64,000 nucleotides of DNA from assembly GCF_963974515.1 (NCBI RefSeq), contig NZ_CAXBDD010000006.1:38100-102099 (forward strand). Direction: 5' to 3'. The stretch comes from Sunxiuqinia sp963974515 (GTDB lineage: Bacteria > Bacteroidota > Bacteroidia > Bacteroidales > Prolixibacteraceae). The notes beneath the pieces were generated by a model. The model did no database searches. It had not been told where the DNA came from and was given only the letters and a program-made list of their open reading frames with translations. Positions 7,209 through 15,230 of this stretch are shown here, piece after piece (position 1 is the stretch's first letter; each line of letters starts with the position of its first letter). The position numbers were made by a program, and so were the translations under genes.

Positions 7209-8096
7209 ATGGAATCCATCGATATACTGAAAAGTCAGGATCACTCATCCGGAAGGATGCTCAAGGACAAGCTTATTCTTGGCCTGGTGATTGTACTTTC
7301 GCTGATCACCATTTCGCCGATCGTTCTGATTATTTGGAAACTGGTGGTGGAAGGCTACCGGCAAATCAGTCTCGACTTTCTGATCGAAAATACGCCCGAC
7401 ACCTTTGAAGCGATGACTGCCGTTGCCAACGGAGAGCTGATTCCCGGAGGTATTGCCAACGGTATTGTGGGTACTTTGTTGATGGTGGTTCTGGCTTCGG
7501 CACTGGCTATCCCTGTTGGGATTCTAACGGGTATTTACCTCTACGAAAACCAGGGAAGCTTTATGGCTAATCTAACCCGTGATATTTCCGATATTTTGCA
7601 GGGCGTACCGTCCATTGTACTCGGATTGATCTCTTACTTGTGGGTTGTCAAACACATTACCATGGGCTTTTCGGCTTTGGCCGGAAGCGTTTCCCTGTCG
7701 ATTATGATGCTTCCCATGATTGTTCGTTCAACCGAAGAAACCCTGAAAATGATTCCCGAAAGCCTGAAAGAAGCTGCGCTGGCACTGGGTGTTCCCTATC
7801 ATAAAGTCATTTTGCGGGTGTTGATTCCAACAGGTTTTAGCGGTTTGCTCACGGGTATTTTGCTTGGTATTTCCCGAATCTTGGGGGAAACCGCTCCGCT
7901 GATGTTAACGGCGTTGGGAAGTTCCATGATTAACCTGGACATGACCAAGCCCACAAGCGCCATTCCCTTGCTAATCTGGGAATTTTACAACGATCCTAAC
8001 ATGATTGGCCTGATCTGGAGCTCGTCATTGCTGTTGATGGCAATGATTCTAGTACTGAATTTGGTCTCGAAACAAATTGCCGCCAAAAGACGATAG
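7209..8096 (+). CDS. pstA: PstA, phosphate ABC transporter permease
   Basis: 295 residues. A first membrane segment (about 20-45, LILGLVIVLSLITISPIVLII), then a periplasmic stretch with FLIENTPDTFEAM, then the transport domain GGIANGIVGTLLMVVLASALAIPVGILTGIYLYE and the EAA loop ESLKEAALALGVPYHKVILRVLIPTGFSG, followed by ISRILGETAPLML. These are PstA signatures. It partners with PstC in the inner membrane and ends 3 bp before pstB. Confidence 0.96.
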   Translation: MESIDILKSQDHSSGRMLKDKLILGLVIVLSLITISPIVLIIWKLVVEGYRQISLDFLIENTPDTFEAMTAVANGELIPGGIANGIVGTLLMVVLASALAIPVGILTGIYLYENQGSFMANLTRDISDILQGVPSIVLGLISYLWVVKHITMGFSALAGSVSLSIMMLPMIVRSTEETLKMIPESLKEAALALGVPYHKVILRVLIPTGFSGLLTGILLGISRILGETAPLMLTALGSSMINLDMTKPTSAIPLLIWEFYNDPNMIGLIWSSSLLLMAMILVLNLVSKQIAAKRR

Positions 8097-8099
8097 AAC

Positions 8100-8882
8100 A
8101 TGACTACAAATACCATTGCTGAAGTAAAGAACCCGATCTTGTCGTTGAAGGATTTATCAGTTGCCTACGACAAGAATTATGCGGCGAAGAATGTTTCAGT
8201 CGAAATAAAGAAAAATACGGTTACTGCCATTATGGGGCCCTCGGGTTGTGGTAAGAGTACCTTGCTGCGGGCTTTGAACCGCATGCATGAGTTGTATGAA
8301 AATATTACGACCGAAGGGGAGGCATTGCTCAACGGGAAGAATATTTACGATATGCCGGCCATCAAGCTTCGGCGGCACATGGGCATGGTTTTTCAACGCC
8401 CAAACCCGTTTCCGACCATGAGCATTTACGACAACGTGATTGCCGGCTACAAGCTCAACGGCATCCGCACCAAAAAGCAGGAGCGGGATGAGATTGTTGA
8501 ACGTTCGCTACGTGATGTAGCGCTGTGGGATGAAGTGAAGGATTCGCTATTCAAAAAAGGCACCTTCTTGTCCGGTGGACAACAGCAGCGTTTATGCATA
8601 GCACGGGCGCTGGCGTTCAGCCCCGAAGTAGTCTTGATGGACGAACCCACCTCGGCGCTTGACCCCATCGCGACTTCAAAAATTGAAGACCTTCTGGTCA
8701 AGCTGAAAGAGCACTACACCATTGTGCTGGTCACGCACAACATGTCGCAGGCTGCACGCATCTCTGATTATTCATTATTTATGTATCTTGGGGAGTTGGT
8801 TGAGTATGGTAAAACTAAAAACATGTTTACCAACCCCATTGATCCGAGAACAGAAGAGTACTTAACGGGTAAGTTTGGTTAA
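8100..8882 (+). CDS. pstB: PstB, phosphate ABC transporter ATPase
   Basis: 260 residues, normal for PstB. Walker A GPSGCGKST at 46-54, Q-loop FQRPNPFPTMSIYDN, ABC signature LSGGQQQR near 157, Walker B VVLMDEPTSALD, and H-loop LVTHNM are all intact. The PstB-specific stretch ALNRMHELYENITTEGE is present. It hydrolyses ATP to drive import through PstCA, and in many bacteria works with PhoU to report phosphate status to the PhoR kinase. Followed 21 bp later by phoU. Confidence 0.98.
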   Translation: MTTNTIAEVKNPILSLKDLSVAYDKNYAAKNVSVEIKKNTVTAIMGPSGCGKSTLLRALNRMHELYENITTEGEALLNGKNIYDMPAIKLRRHMGMVFQRPNPFPTMSIYDNVIAGYKLNGIRTKKQERDEIVERSLRDVALWDEVKDSLFKKGTFLSGGQQQRLCIARALAFSPEVVLMDEPTSALDPIATSKIEDLLVKLKEHYTIVLVTHNMSQAARISDYSLFMYLGELVEYGKTKNMFTNPIDPRTEEYLTGKFG

Positions 8883-8903
8883 CAATCGGTAAAAATTCAA
8901 ATT

Positions 8904-9590
8904 ATGACCATTAAAAAAGACGACGCAATTAATCATATCCAGGCTGATTTTGAGGAATTGGCCAACCTGGTGCTGGAACAGCTTGACCTTATGGAACAGG
9001 TCGTCATTTCGGGTGAAATTTCAGTTCCCGACGATGTTTTGAAGAGAATCCTGCAAAACGAGAAAGACATTGACAAGCGAGAAGTCAAACTAAGCGATAA
9101 GATCGTGAATGCTATCGTGCTTTACAAGCCGGTAGCTTCTGATTTAAGATGGATTATGGCTTGTTACCGGATCATTTTGAGCCTGGAACGGATTGGTGAT
9201 ATTGTGTTGAATGTTACCAATTTCATCAAGAAAATTAAAACACCCGAAGTCTATGACCGGTTGAAGGAAGTGCTTTCTACCATGACCATTCAGAGCATTA
9301 AGATGGTTCGCAAATCGCTGCTTTCGTATCTGAATGACGACCGGGAGTTTGCTATTTGGACCATAAAAAATGATGTGGTTTTTGACGAGATCAATCATAA
9401 ACTGTTGAAAAAGATTCTGGCCAAAACCGAAACGGCCGAAAGCAATAAGCATTTGTTGATGAGCATTGTAACCATTAAGGAAATGATGTCGAACATTGAA
9501 CGCATTGCGGATCATGCTACCAACATTGCCGAAGCGGCGATTTATTCGATTGAGGGAAAGGACATCCGTCACCATAAAATTGACAAGTAA
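8904..9590 (+). CDS. phoU: PhoU, phosphate signalling regulator
   Basis: 228 residues, all-helical, with two PhoU repeats: the first has LEQLDLMEQVV...NEKDIDKREVKLSDKIVNAI and SDLRWIMACYRIILSLERIGDIVLNVTNF, the second MSIVTIKEMMSNIERIADHATNIAEAAIY. These are the metal-binding ERIGD and ERIAD-type motifs. PhoU links Pst transport to the PhoR kinase and represses the Pho response when phosphate is plentiful. It lies between pstB and the phoB-like regulator, 3 bp from the latter. Confidence 0.96.
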   Translation: MTIKKDDAINHIQADFEELANLVLEQLDLMEQVVISGEISVPDDVLKRILQNEKDIDKREVKLSDKIVNAIVLYKPVASDLRWIMACYRIILSLERIGDIVLNVTNFIKKIKTPEVYDRLKEVLSTMTIQSIKMVRKSLLSYLNDDREFAIWTIKNDVVFDEINHKLLKKILAKTETAESNKHLLMSIVTIKEMMSNIERIADHATNIAEAAIYSIEGKDIRHHKIDK

Positions 9591-9593
9591 GTC

Positions 9594-10271
9594 ATGGATT
9601 ATACACCGAAAATACTGGTTGTTGACGATGAAAAAGACCTGCGCGAAATCCTGCAGTTCAACCTGTCGAGCGAGGGGTTCGAAATTGATGTGGCCTGCTC
9701 GGCTGAAGAAGCTTTAGGCTTACCGCTGGAGAATTATCACCTCATTTTGCTTGATGTGATGATGGGCGGCATGTCGGGCTATAAAATGGCCGATATCCTG
9801 CGCAAGGAAAAGGAGCTGGATGTTCCGATTATTTTTTTGACGGCCAAAGGTTCAGAGAATGATTTGTTGACCGGATTCAATGTGGGGGGCGACGACTATA
9901 TCGTGAAGCCTTTTTCGATCAAGGAAGTGGTGGTGCGCATTAAAGCCGTTTTGAAACGTGGAACCACCACAAAAAAGCCATCAACAATACTGGAGATTGG
10001 TGGCTTACAGCTCGATATTAACCGCAAGTCGGCTACCATTGATGATGAGCTGGTAAAACTAACCCGCAAGGAATTTGAAATCCTGGTTTTGTTGATGAAG
10101 AATCGGGGCAAATATATCTCGCGCGATGAGATTTTGACCCGTATTTGGAGCGACGATGTCATTGTAACCGAACGGAATGTGGATGTTAACATTGCGCGGT
10201 TGCGGAAGAAGATAGGGGAATATGGAGCTGCCATCAAAGGCCGCTCTGGTTATGGATATTGCTTTGAGTAA
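9594..10271 (+). CDS. phoB: PhoB-like OmpR-family response regulator
   Basis: 225 residues. Receiver domain about 6-120 with phosphoacceptor Asp54 (LLDVMMGG), acidic pair DDEKD near the start, and switch residues TAK and VKPF. A C-terminal winged-helix domain (about 130-225) contains LTRKEFEILVLLMKN, RDEILTRIW, TERNVDVNIARLRKKIGEYG and IKGRSGYGY. Position after pst-phoU and before a histidine kinase indicates the PhoB role. It is the likely binder of the 11-bp repeat arrays at 4112-4151 and 12187-12237. Confidence 0.92.
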   Translation: MDYTPKILVVDDEKDLREILQFNLSSEGFEIDVACSAEEALGLPLENYHLILLDVMMGGMSGYKMADILRKEKELDVPIIFLTAKGSENDLLTGFNVGGDDYIVKPFSIKEVVVRIKAVLKRGTTTKKPSTILEIGGLQLDINRKSATIDDELVKLTRKEFEILVLLMKNRGKYISRDEILTRIWSDDVIVTERNVDVNIARLRKKIGEYGAAIKGRSGYGYCFE

Positions 10272-10306
10272 GGGCCTTTGGAATTTGGAATTTAAAACAT
10301 AAAACC

Positions 10307-12079
10307 GTGATACTTAAACGACGAACTTACAAGCAGCGCATTTTCATCTATTTTTTTGCTGCCTTCACCTTTTTCATGATCGCGATTCTGGCTTTCCAGT
10401 TCAACCGCGAAAAGCGATACCGGACGGACCAGCTGGAAAATACGCTCGACAATATTGCTGGTTTTACGCACCGGTACATCGAGCATTACGCGATTATTCC
10501 GGAGCAGAACTTTGCCCGGCTGGATACGGTAAAATACCTGATCCCGGAAAGTAATATCCGCGTGACGGTGATTGATGTCAAAGGCAAGGTGTTGTATGAT
10601 AGTTTTGTACCGGAAGCCGAAGAGATGGAAAACCACCTGTTTCGTCCTGAAGTGCAAAAAGCCCTGTATTCCGGAACCGGCGGAAACATCCGGCATTCGG
10701 CCACGACAGGGCAGGATTTTTACTACTTTGCCCGCTTTTACGACGATTATTTTGTTCGATGTGCGGTGATTTACAACATTGAGGTGAGGGATTTTCTGAA
10801 GACTGAACGCGTATTTATTTTCTTCATGATTGCCCTGTTCCTCATGATGTGGATTCTGTTGTCGGTTGTGACGAACCGGTTGGGCGAGTTTGTTGATCGT
10901 TTGCGTGATTTTGCCGTTCGGGCCGGAAACAATGAAGATATTGACCCGAATTTAGGTTTCGCCGACTCGGAGTTTGGCGATATTCGCCGGCAGATTGTTC
11001 AAATTTACAACCGGCTGCGAAAAACCAAGGAGGATTTAACGACTGAGAAAGAGCGGCTGTTCAATCACCTGAATGCCCTGAATGAAGGAATCGCATTTTT
11101 CCTTCCAGATAGAGAAAAGATACTGGCTAACAGCCATTTCATTCAATACATCAACCTCATTTCAGAACGTTCATCGGTTTCGGCCGAAAAGCTCTTTGAG
11201 ATCGAGGAATTTCAGCCCCTGATTGTTCAAATTGAAAAGTACCTGCGTGCTGATTACGTTATTAATCCCAAGGACTTACCGCAGTTTTCAATCACAATCT
11301 CCAAAAATGAAAAGTATTTCAACGTTCAAAGCATCGTTTTTCCTGATAAAAGTTTTGAAGTATTGATTAGTGATATCACCCGTCCCGAGAAGCGCCGCCT
11401 GCTGAAACAACAGCTCACGTCGAATATTGCCCATGAGCTGAAAACGCCGCTGGCTTCAGTGAAAGGTTACCTGGAGACGATTTTGAACAACAAGAACCTG
11501 CCTAAGGAGAAACTGAACTATTTTATCGAGCGGGCCTTTGTTCAAAGTGAACGCCTGAACTCGCTGCTCAATGATATTTCGCTGTTGAATAATATTGAAG
11601 ACGCCGGCGATTTGTTCGAGTTCAAAAAGGTTCACCTGCGGCCGCTGATCAACGACGTGATTGAAAACCTGGAGTCGCGGTTAAACGAGAAAAATATGCT
11701 GGTTCAGCTTTCGGTAAGCGACAAGGTAATGGTGTATGGAAACGACAGTTTGTTGTCGTCTATTTTCCAGAACTTCATCGAAAACTCGGTTAATTATGCC
11801 GGAGAGAACACGAATATCCTGATTAAGCAGTATCTCGAAGACGAAAAATTCTATTACTTGAGCTACTCCGATACCGGAAAAGGAATTGCAGAGGAGCATC
11901 TGCCGCGGATTTTCGAGCGATTCTACCGGGCCGACGAAGGCCGCACGCGCGAAAATGGCGGAACCGGATTGGGTTTATCCATTGTGAAAAATGCGGTCCA
12001 GCTGCATAAAGGTGAAATCTCGGTACGTAACAAGCCCGAAGGTGGACTTGAATTCCTGTTTTCTCTGGCTAAAGGTTAA
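10307..12079 (+). CDS. phoR: PhoR-like sensor histidine kinase
   Basis: 590 residues from a GTG start. A membrane segment at about 10-27, a periplasmic domain of roughly 140 residues, a second segment about 165-187 (VFIFFMIALFLMMWILLSVV), a HAMP-like linker, a PAS-like region, then HisKA with phosphoacceptor His376 in SNIAHELKTPLASVKGYLE and a HATPase domain with QNFIENSVNYAG, DTGKGI, FERFYRADEGRTR and GGTGLGLSIVK. All catalytic boxes are intact. It is longer than E. coli PhoR because of the larger periplasmic part. A 13-bp terminator follows. Confidence 0.92.
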   Translation: MILKRRTYKQRIFIYFFAAFTFFMIAILAFQFNREKRYRTDQLENTLDNIAGFTHRYIEHYAIIPEQNFARLDTVKYLIPESNIRVTVIDVKGKVLYDSFVPEAEEMENHLFRPEVQKALYSGTGGNIRHSATTGQDFYYFARFYDDYFVRCAVIYNIEVRDFLKTERVFIFFMIALFLMMWILLSVVTNRLGEFVDRLRDFAVRAGNNEDIDPNLGFADSEFGDIRRQIVQIYNRLRKTKEDLTTEKERLFNHLNALNEGIAFFLPDREKILANSHFIQYINLISERSSVSAEKLFEIEEFQPLIVQIEKYLRADYVINPKDLPQFSITISKNEKYFNVQSIVFPDKSFEVLISDITRPEKRRLLKQQLTSNIAHELKTPLASVKGYLETILNNKNLPKEKLNYFIERAFVQSERLNSLLNDISLLNNIEDAGDLFEFKKVHLRPLINDVIENLESRLNEKNMLVQLSVSDKVMVYGNDSLLSSIFQNFIENSVNYAGENTNILIKQYLEDEKFYYLSYSDTGKGIAEEHLPRIFERFYRADEGRTRENGGTGLGLSIVKNAVQLHKGEISVRNKPEGGLEFLFSLAKG

Positions 12080-12123
12080 GCAGCCAGATTTTTCCCTTAT
12101 TAATTGAATTGTAATCATATAAG

Positions 12124-12154
12124 CAAACCCCGGTCATCATTTGACCGGGGTTTG
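12124..12154 (+). terminator. Terminator of the pst-phoBR operon
   Basis: Thirteen-base-pair perfect stem CAAACCCCGGTCA / TGACCGGGGTTTG with a TCATT loop, followed by a T-rich stretch (TTGTGTTGTTT). Confidence 0.85.
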
Positions 12155-12186
12155 TTGTGTTGTTTATCAGACAATTATTATAATCC

Positions 12187-12237
12187 TTGTTATCCAAATG
12201 TAATCCAAGCGTAGCCAAACTTTAATCAAGTTGTAAC
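12187..12237 (+). promoter_or_regulatory. Five-unit Pho-box-like array upstream of TonB receptor gene
   Basis: Heptamers at exact 11-bp steps: TTGTTAT (12187), ATGTAAT (12198), GCGTAGC (12209), CTTTAAT (12220) and TTGTAAC (12231-12237). Spacers are mostly CCAA/CAAA/CAAG, so the full 11-mer also repeats. A weak -7-like TACTTAG follows at 12249. The match in core and period to the array before the porin-pst operon suggests the same activator, probably the adjacent PhoB. Confidence 0.65.
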
Positions 12238-12308
12238 ACGATTACCCGTACTTAGCTTCCGAAAAATAAACCGATTGATTGCGAAAATGAAACGACAACA
12301 GCTCAGAG

Positions 12309-12430
12309 GATGCGTGCCAAACCAGGCACATGACAAAGGTCGGAAACGATTCCGGCAGCATCTACCCCTGTCAGTCATGAATAGCAGACAATGCTAAAAA
12401 CTCAGCGGCAAGCGGTTGAATTTTAGCTGA
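12309..12430 (+). ncRNA. Structured 5' leader of unknown class
   Basis: About 190 nt separate the predicted promoter from the TonB gene start. Here GATGC (12309-12313) pairs with GCATC (12358-12362), enclosing hairpin GTGCC/GGCAC (12314-12329) and a 7-bp stem GTCGGAA/TTCCGGC with an ACGA loop (12339-12356): a three-way junction. The joining strand CATGAC (12329-12334) can pair with downstream GTCATG (12374-12379), a possible pseudoknot. AGCAT (12357) can instead pair with ATGCT (12391), and GCTAAAA (12393) with TTTTAGC (12421). I do not recognise a known riboswitch. Confidence 0.45.
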
Positions 12431-12448
12431 ATAATTGAGAACAGATTT

Positions 12449-15202
12449 ATGGGATTAAAAAGATTACTCTTGTTTTGTTTACTGGCAAACACGCTGGTTT
12501 TTGCTTCGGCACAAACTGGTGCGATAAAAGGAACCGTTGTTGATATCAAGACCAATGAAACTTTGATTGGAGCAACAATTTATCTGGAAGGCACAAGCCT
12601 TGGAACAACCACCGATTTTGACGGAAACTACGTGCTGGAGCAAGTTCCAGCAGGAACTTACCGGGTGAGGTGTTCTTACATATCGTATGAGACGAAAAAT
12701 AGGGAGAATGTAGCAATCGAGGCTGGTGGGATAGTGGAAATTCACTTTCAGTTGGGCGAGTCAACGGTTGAGCTCGGCGATGTAAGGGTTGTCGCCAAGG
12801 CTAACCGCGAATCCGAAGCAATGCTATTGCTGGATCAGAAAGAAGCCTCGGGCATTAAAGAAAGCATTGGCTCAAACCGAATGTCCAGCATGGGTGTTTC
12901 GAATGCCGCGTCTGCCACGGCAAAAATTTCGGGCGTCACTCGGAATGAAAGTTCAGGCGATGTTTACGTTCGCGGATTGGGTGACCGCTATCTGACCACC
13001 ACCATGAACGGCCTGCCAATTCCATCGGACGATGTGGAGAAAAAGAATATTGACTTGAACCTGTTTTCGGTTGATATTATTGAAAATGTGGGAATTGACA
13101 AGACCTTCTCCGTGGCCTCCTATGCCGACCAGTCTTCAGGCACGGTCAATGTGAGCTCCAAAACGTTCAGCAATAAGCTTTCCATTGGCGTTTCGGCAAA
13201 GGCAAACACCAATATTTTGAAAGAGGGCTTGTGGAACGGATTTAGAACCACGCAAAACTGGAATGATGTGAGTTTTGGATTTTACGACCGCCCCTATACC
13301 ACATCCGATGCTGTAAAGTATCAGAGTTGGAATACAGAAACCCGGAAATTTCCGCTAGGCTACGGCTTGTCGTTCACCGGGGGTAAGAAATTCAGGCTCT
13401 TTGACAATGATTTGAAGGTCTTTGCAACATTGGAGCACGAAAACGCCAGTGAACACCAGAAGGGGGATTACCAGAAATACCGTTCCAATGTATTGACTGA
13501 TTCGTTTACCGATGCGGAAACATTTTTAACCAAAATGAATTCGACAGGTCTACTGAACCTCGCCTATGATTTCAGTGAAGATCACAGTTTGAGCTTCAAT
13601 AGCCTGGTTGTATTTAAAACCACCGATCAACTGTATGAAGCAGGACGCAACGGCGAAGGGTACATTTACGATCAGCTGCCGCAAGATTCCGCCGCATTTG
13701 TTCGGGATCAGAATCTGAAACTGACTCAGCTGTATGTTAATCAACTGCTTGCAACACACAAGCTAAGCGACAACAATACGCTCAAGTGGGCTGTGGCTTA
13801 CAATATTGTGAATTCTGACGAACCCAACCGGATTCGCAACCAGGTTCATACAGTGGCTGAAAATAGTGTTCGCTTTGCCTACGTAGGCGATTTTCAACAG
13901 CGAAAATCTCACCAGTTTATTGAGGATAGTGAAATCAATGGTTTCCTGAACGATGAACTTCGTTTAATCAATGCGGGGCAAAAGAAGTTGAAGCTGAATT
14001 ATGGCACAAACTTCCGGATGAAAAAACGGGATTTTGAGTCTTTGTTTGTTGGGGTGAGGGCAAAGGATGCCCAGGTTCGATCCATCGATCATTTGGACGA
14101 AGCATTTCTGGATTTAAGCAAATATAACACGCGGGAACTTGTTCTGAGGGAAGCCAGACCCGATCTTTACCAGGCTGACTTAAAGGTGTATGCCGGTTAT
14201 TTGAATGCTGATTTCAACTTGGATAAATTGAGCGGAACGGTTGGTGCACGTTACGAAATGGATCAAATTGATGTGGAGTGGGATGTGGCTAACTACGTGG
14301 GCCGAGCCGGTTCAATTGCCAATGAATACACCAATATTCTTCCTGCCTTAAATTTGAAATATCAGCTATCTGAAAAAAATTCCTTGCGTCTTGCAGCCAG
14401 CAAAACCATTACGCTGCCCGAATTTAAAGAATTGTCTCCCTTTGAATATGTTTCACCAACAGGTCGGGTAACCAAGGGAAATCCGGAGCTTCAGCATTCG
14501 GAAAATTACAATCTGGATTTGAAATGGGAGCTATTCCTGGGCACTAAAGAATTGGTATCGCTTACAGGTTTCTACAAGCAAATTAATGATCCGATCAACT
14601 TGGCGCAAACAAGAGGTTCATCCGGTAATTTCATCTACGAGAATACAGGTGATCGGGCCGATGTGTATGGATTTGAATTTGAAACAAGACTGAGTTTGCT
14701 GGCGGCTGAGAGTAGCGCTATGCCTGAACTCAACTTAATTCTAAATGCCACAAAGATGTGGTTCAATCAGGATCTGCTTGAAGAGTTCCAATACAATAAT
14801 GTAACGGAAACCGAATTGCAGGGCGCGTCTGACTTCATTTTGAACGGTACTTTGAGTTTCTCAAATAATAAAGAAAATGAGTTTATGGCTACGCTTACCG
14901 GCAATTATTCGTCCGATAAAATACTGGCGCTCGGAGCTCCCGAGGATTTTCAAAATAGTGCCACCTTATTCAATAGTGAAATCATTGAAAAAGGTTTTGC
15001 GGCGGTAGACCTTGTGATCAGTAAAAAGTTCAGCCGCGCAATTGCACTGACGTTCTCAGGTAGAAACCTGCTGAATCCAAAACTAGAACAGACCCAGAAT
15101 ATCAAGCCCCTGAACGGGGACCCGTATACCGCCACGGTCAGCTCGTACCGAAAAGGCATTGAGCTTACCTTGGGATTGAAAATAAACTTGAATAGTCATT
15201 AA
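12449..15202 (+). CDS. TonB-dependent receptor, predicted Pho-regulated
   Basis: 917 residues: signal peptide (about 1-22), CarboxypepD_reg-like domain (about 24-110; GAIKGTVVDIKTNETLIGATIYLEG, DFDGNYVLEQVPAG), a plug domain with SGVTRNESSGDVYVRGLGDRYLTTTMNG, and a long barrel that closes with the TonB family end RKGIELTLGLKI. It imports an unknown ligand across the outer membrane using TonB energy. Position right after phoR, the 11-bp repeat array in its promoter and the co-oriented lipoprotein suggest uptake of a phosphorus source. The barrel region FKELSPFEY...LDLKWELFLG is related to the pseudogene at 17711-18343. Confidence 0.9.
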   Translation: MGLKRLLLFCLLANTLVFASAQTGAIKGTVVDIKTNETLIGATIYLEGTSLGTTTDFDGNYVLEQVPAGTYRVRCSYISYETKNRENVAIEAGGIVEIHFQLGESTVELGDVRVVAKANRESEAMLLLDQKEASGIKESIGSNRMSSMGVSNAASATAKISGVTRNESSGDVYVRGLGDRYLTTTMNGLPIPSDDVEKKNIDLNLFSVDIIENVGIDKTFSVASYADQSSGTVNVSSKTFSNKLSIGVSAKANTNILKEGLWNGFRTTQNWNDVSFGFYDRPYTTSDAVKYQSWNTETRKFPLGYGLSFTGGKKFRLFDNDLKVFATLEHENASEHQKGDYQKYRSNVLTDSFTDAETFLTKMNSTGLLNLAYDFSEDHSLSFNSLVVFKTTDQLYEAGRNGEGYIYDQLPQDSAAFVRDQNLKLTQLYVNQLLATHKLSDNNTLKWAVAYNIVNSDEPNRIRNQVHTVAENSVRFAYVGDFQQRKSHQFIEDSEINGFLNDELRLINAGQKKLKLNYGTNFRMKKRDFESLFVGVRAKDAQVRSIDHLDEAFLDLSKYNTRELVLREARPDLYQADLKVYAGYLNADFNLDKLSGTVGARYEMDQIDVEWDVANYVGRAGSIANEYTNILPALNLKYQLSEKNSLRLAASKTITLPEFKELSPFEYVSPTGRVTKGNPELQHSENYNLDLKWELFLGTKELVSLTGFYKQINDPINLAQTRGSSGNFIYENTGDRADVYGFEFETRLSLLAAESSAMPELNLILNATKMWFNQDLLEEFQYNNVTETELQGASDFILNGTLSFSNNKENEFMATLTGNYSSDKILALGAPEDFQNSATLFNSEIIEKGFAAVDLVISKKFSRAIALTFSGRNLLNPKLEQTQNIKPLNGDPYTATVSSYRKGIELTLGLKINLNSH

Positions 15203-15230
15203 ACGATCATGTTTTATAAAATTGAAAAAA

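Noticed and set aside
12309..12430. Known riboswitch (cobalamin, TPP, SAM, ZTP, c-di-GMP) upstream of the TonB gene
   Set aside because: None of the conserved sequence boxes I know for these classes is present; only the secondary structure is suggestive, so it is kept as an unknown leader.
15222..15230. TTG start for the duplicated lipoprotein
   Set aside because: ATG 15231 retains the full lipoprotein signal and is the more usual start codon.
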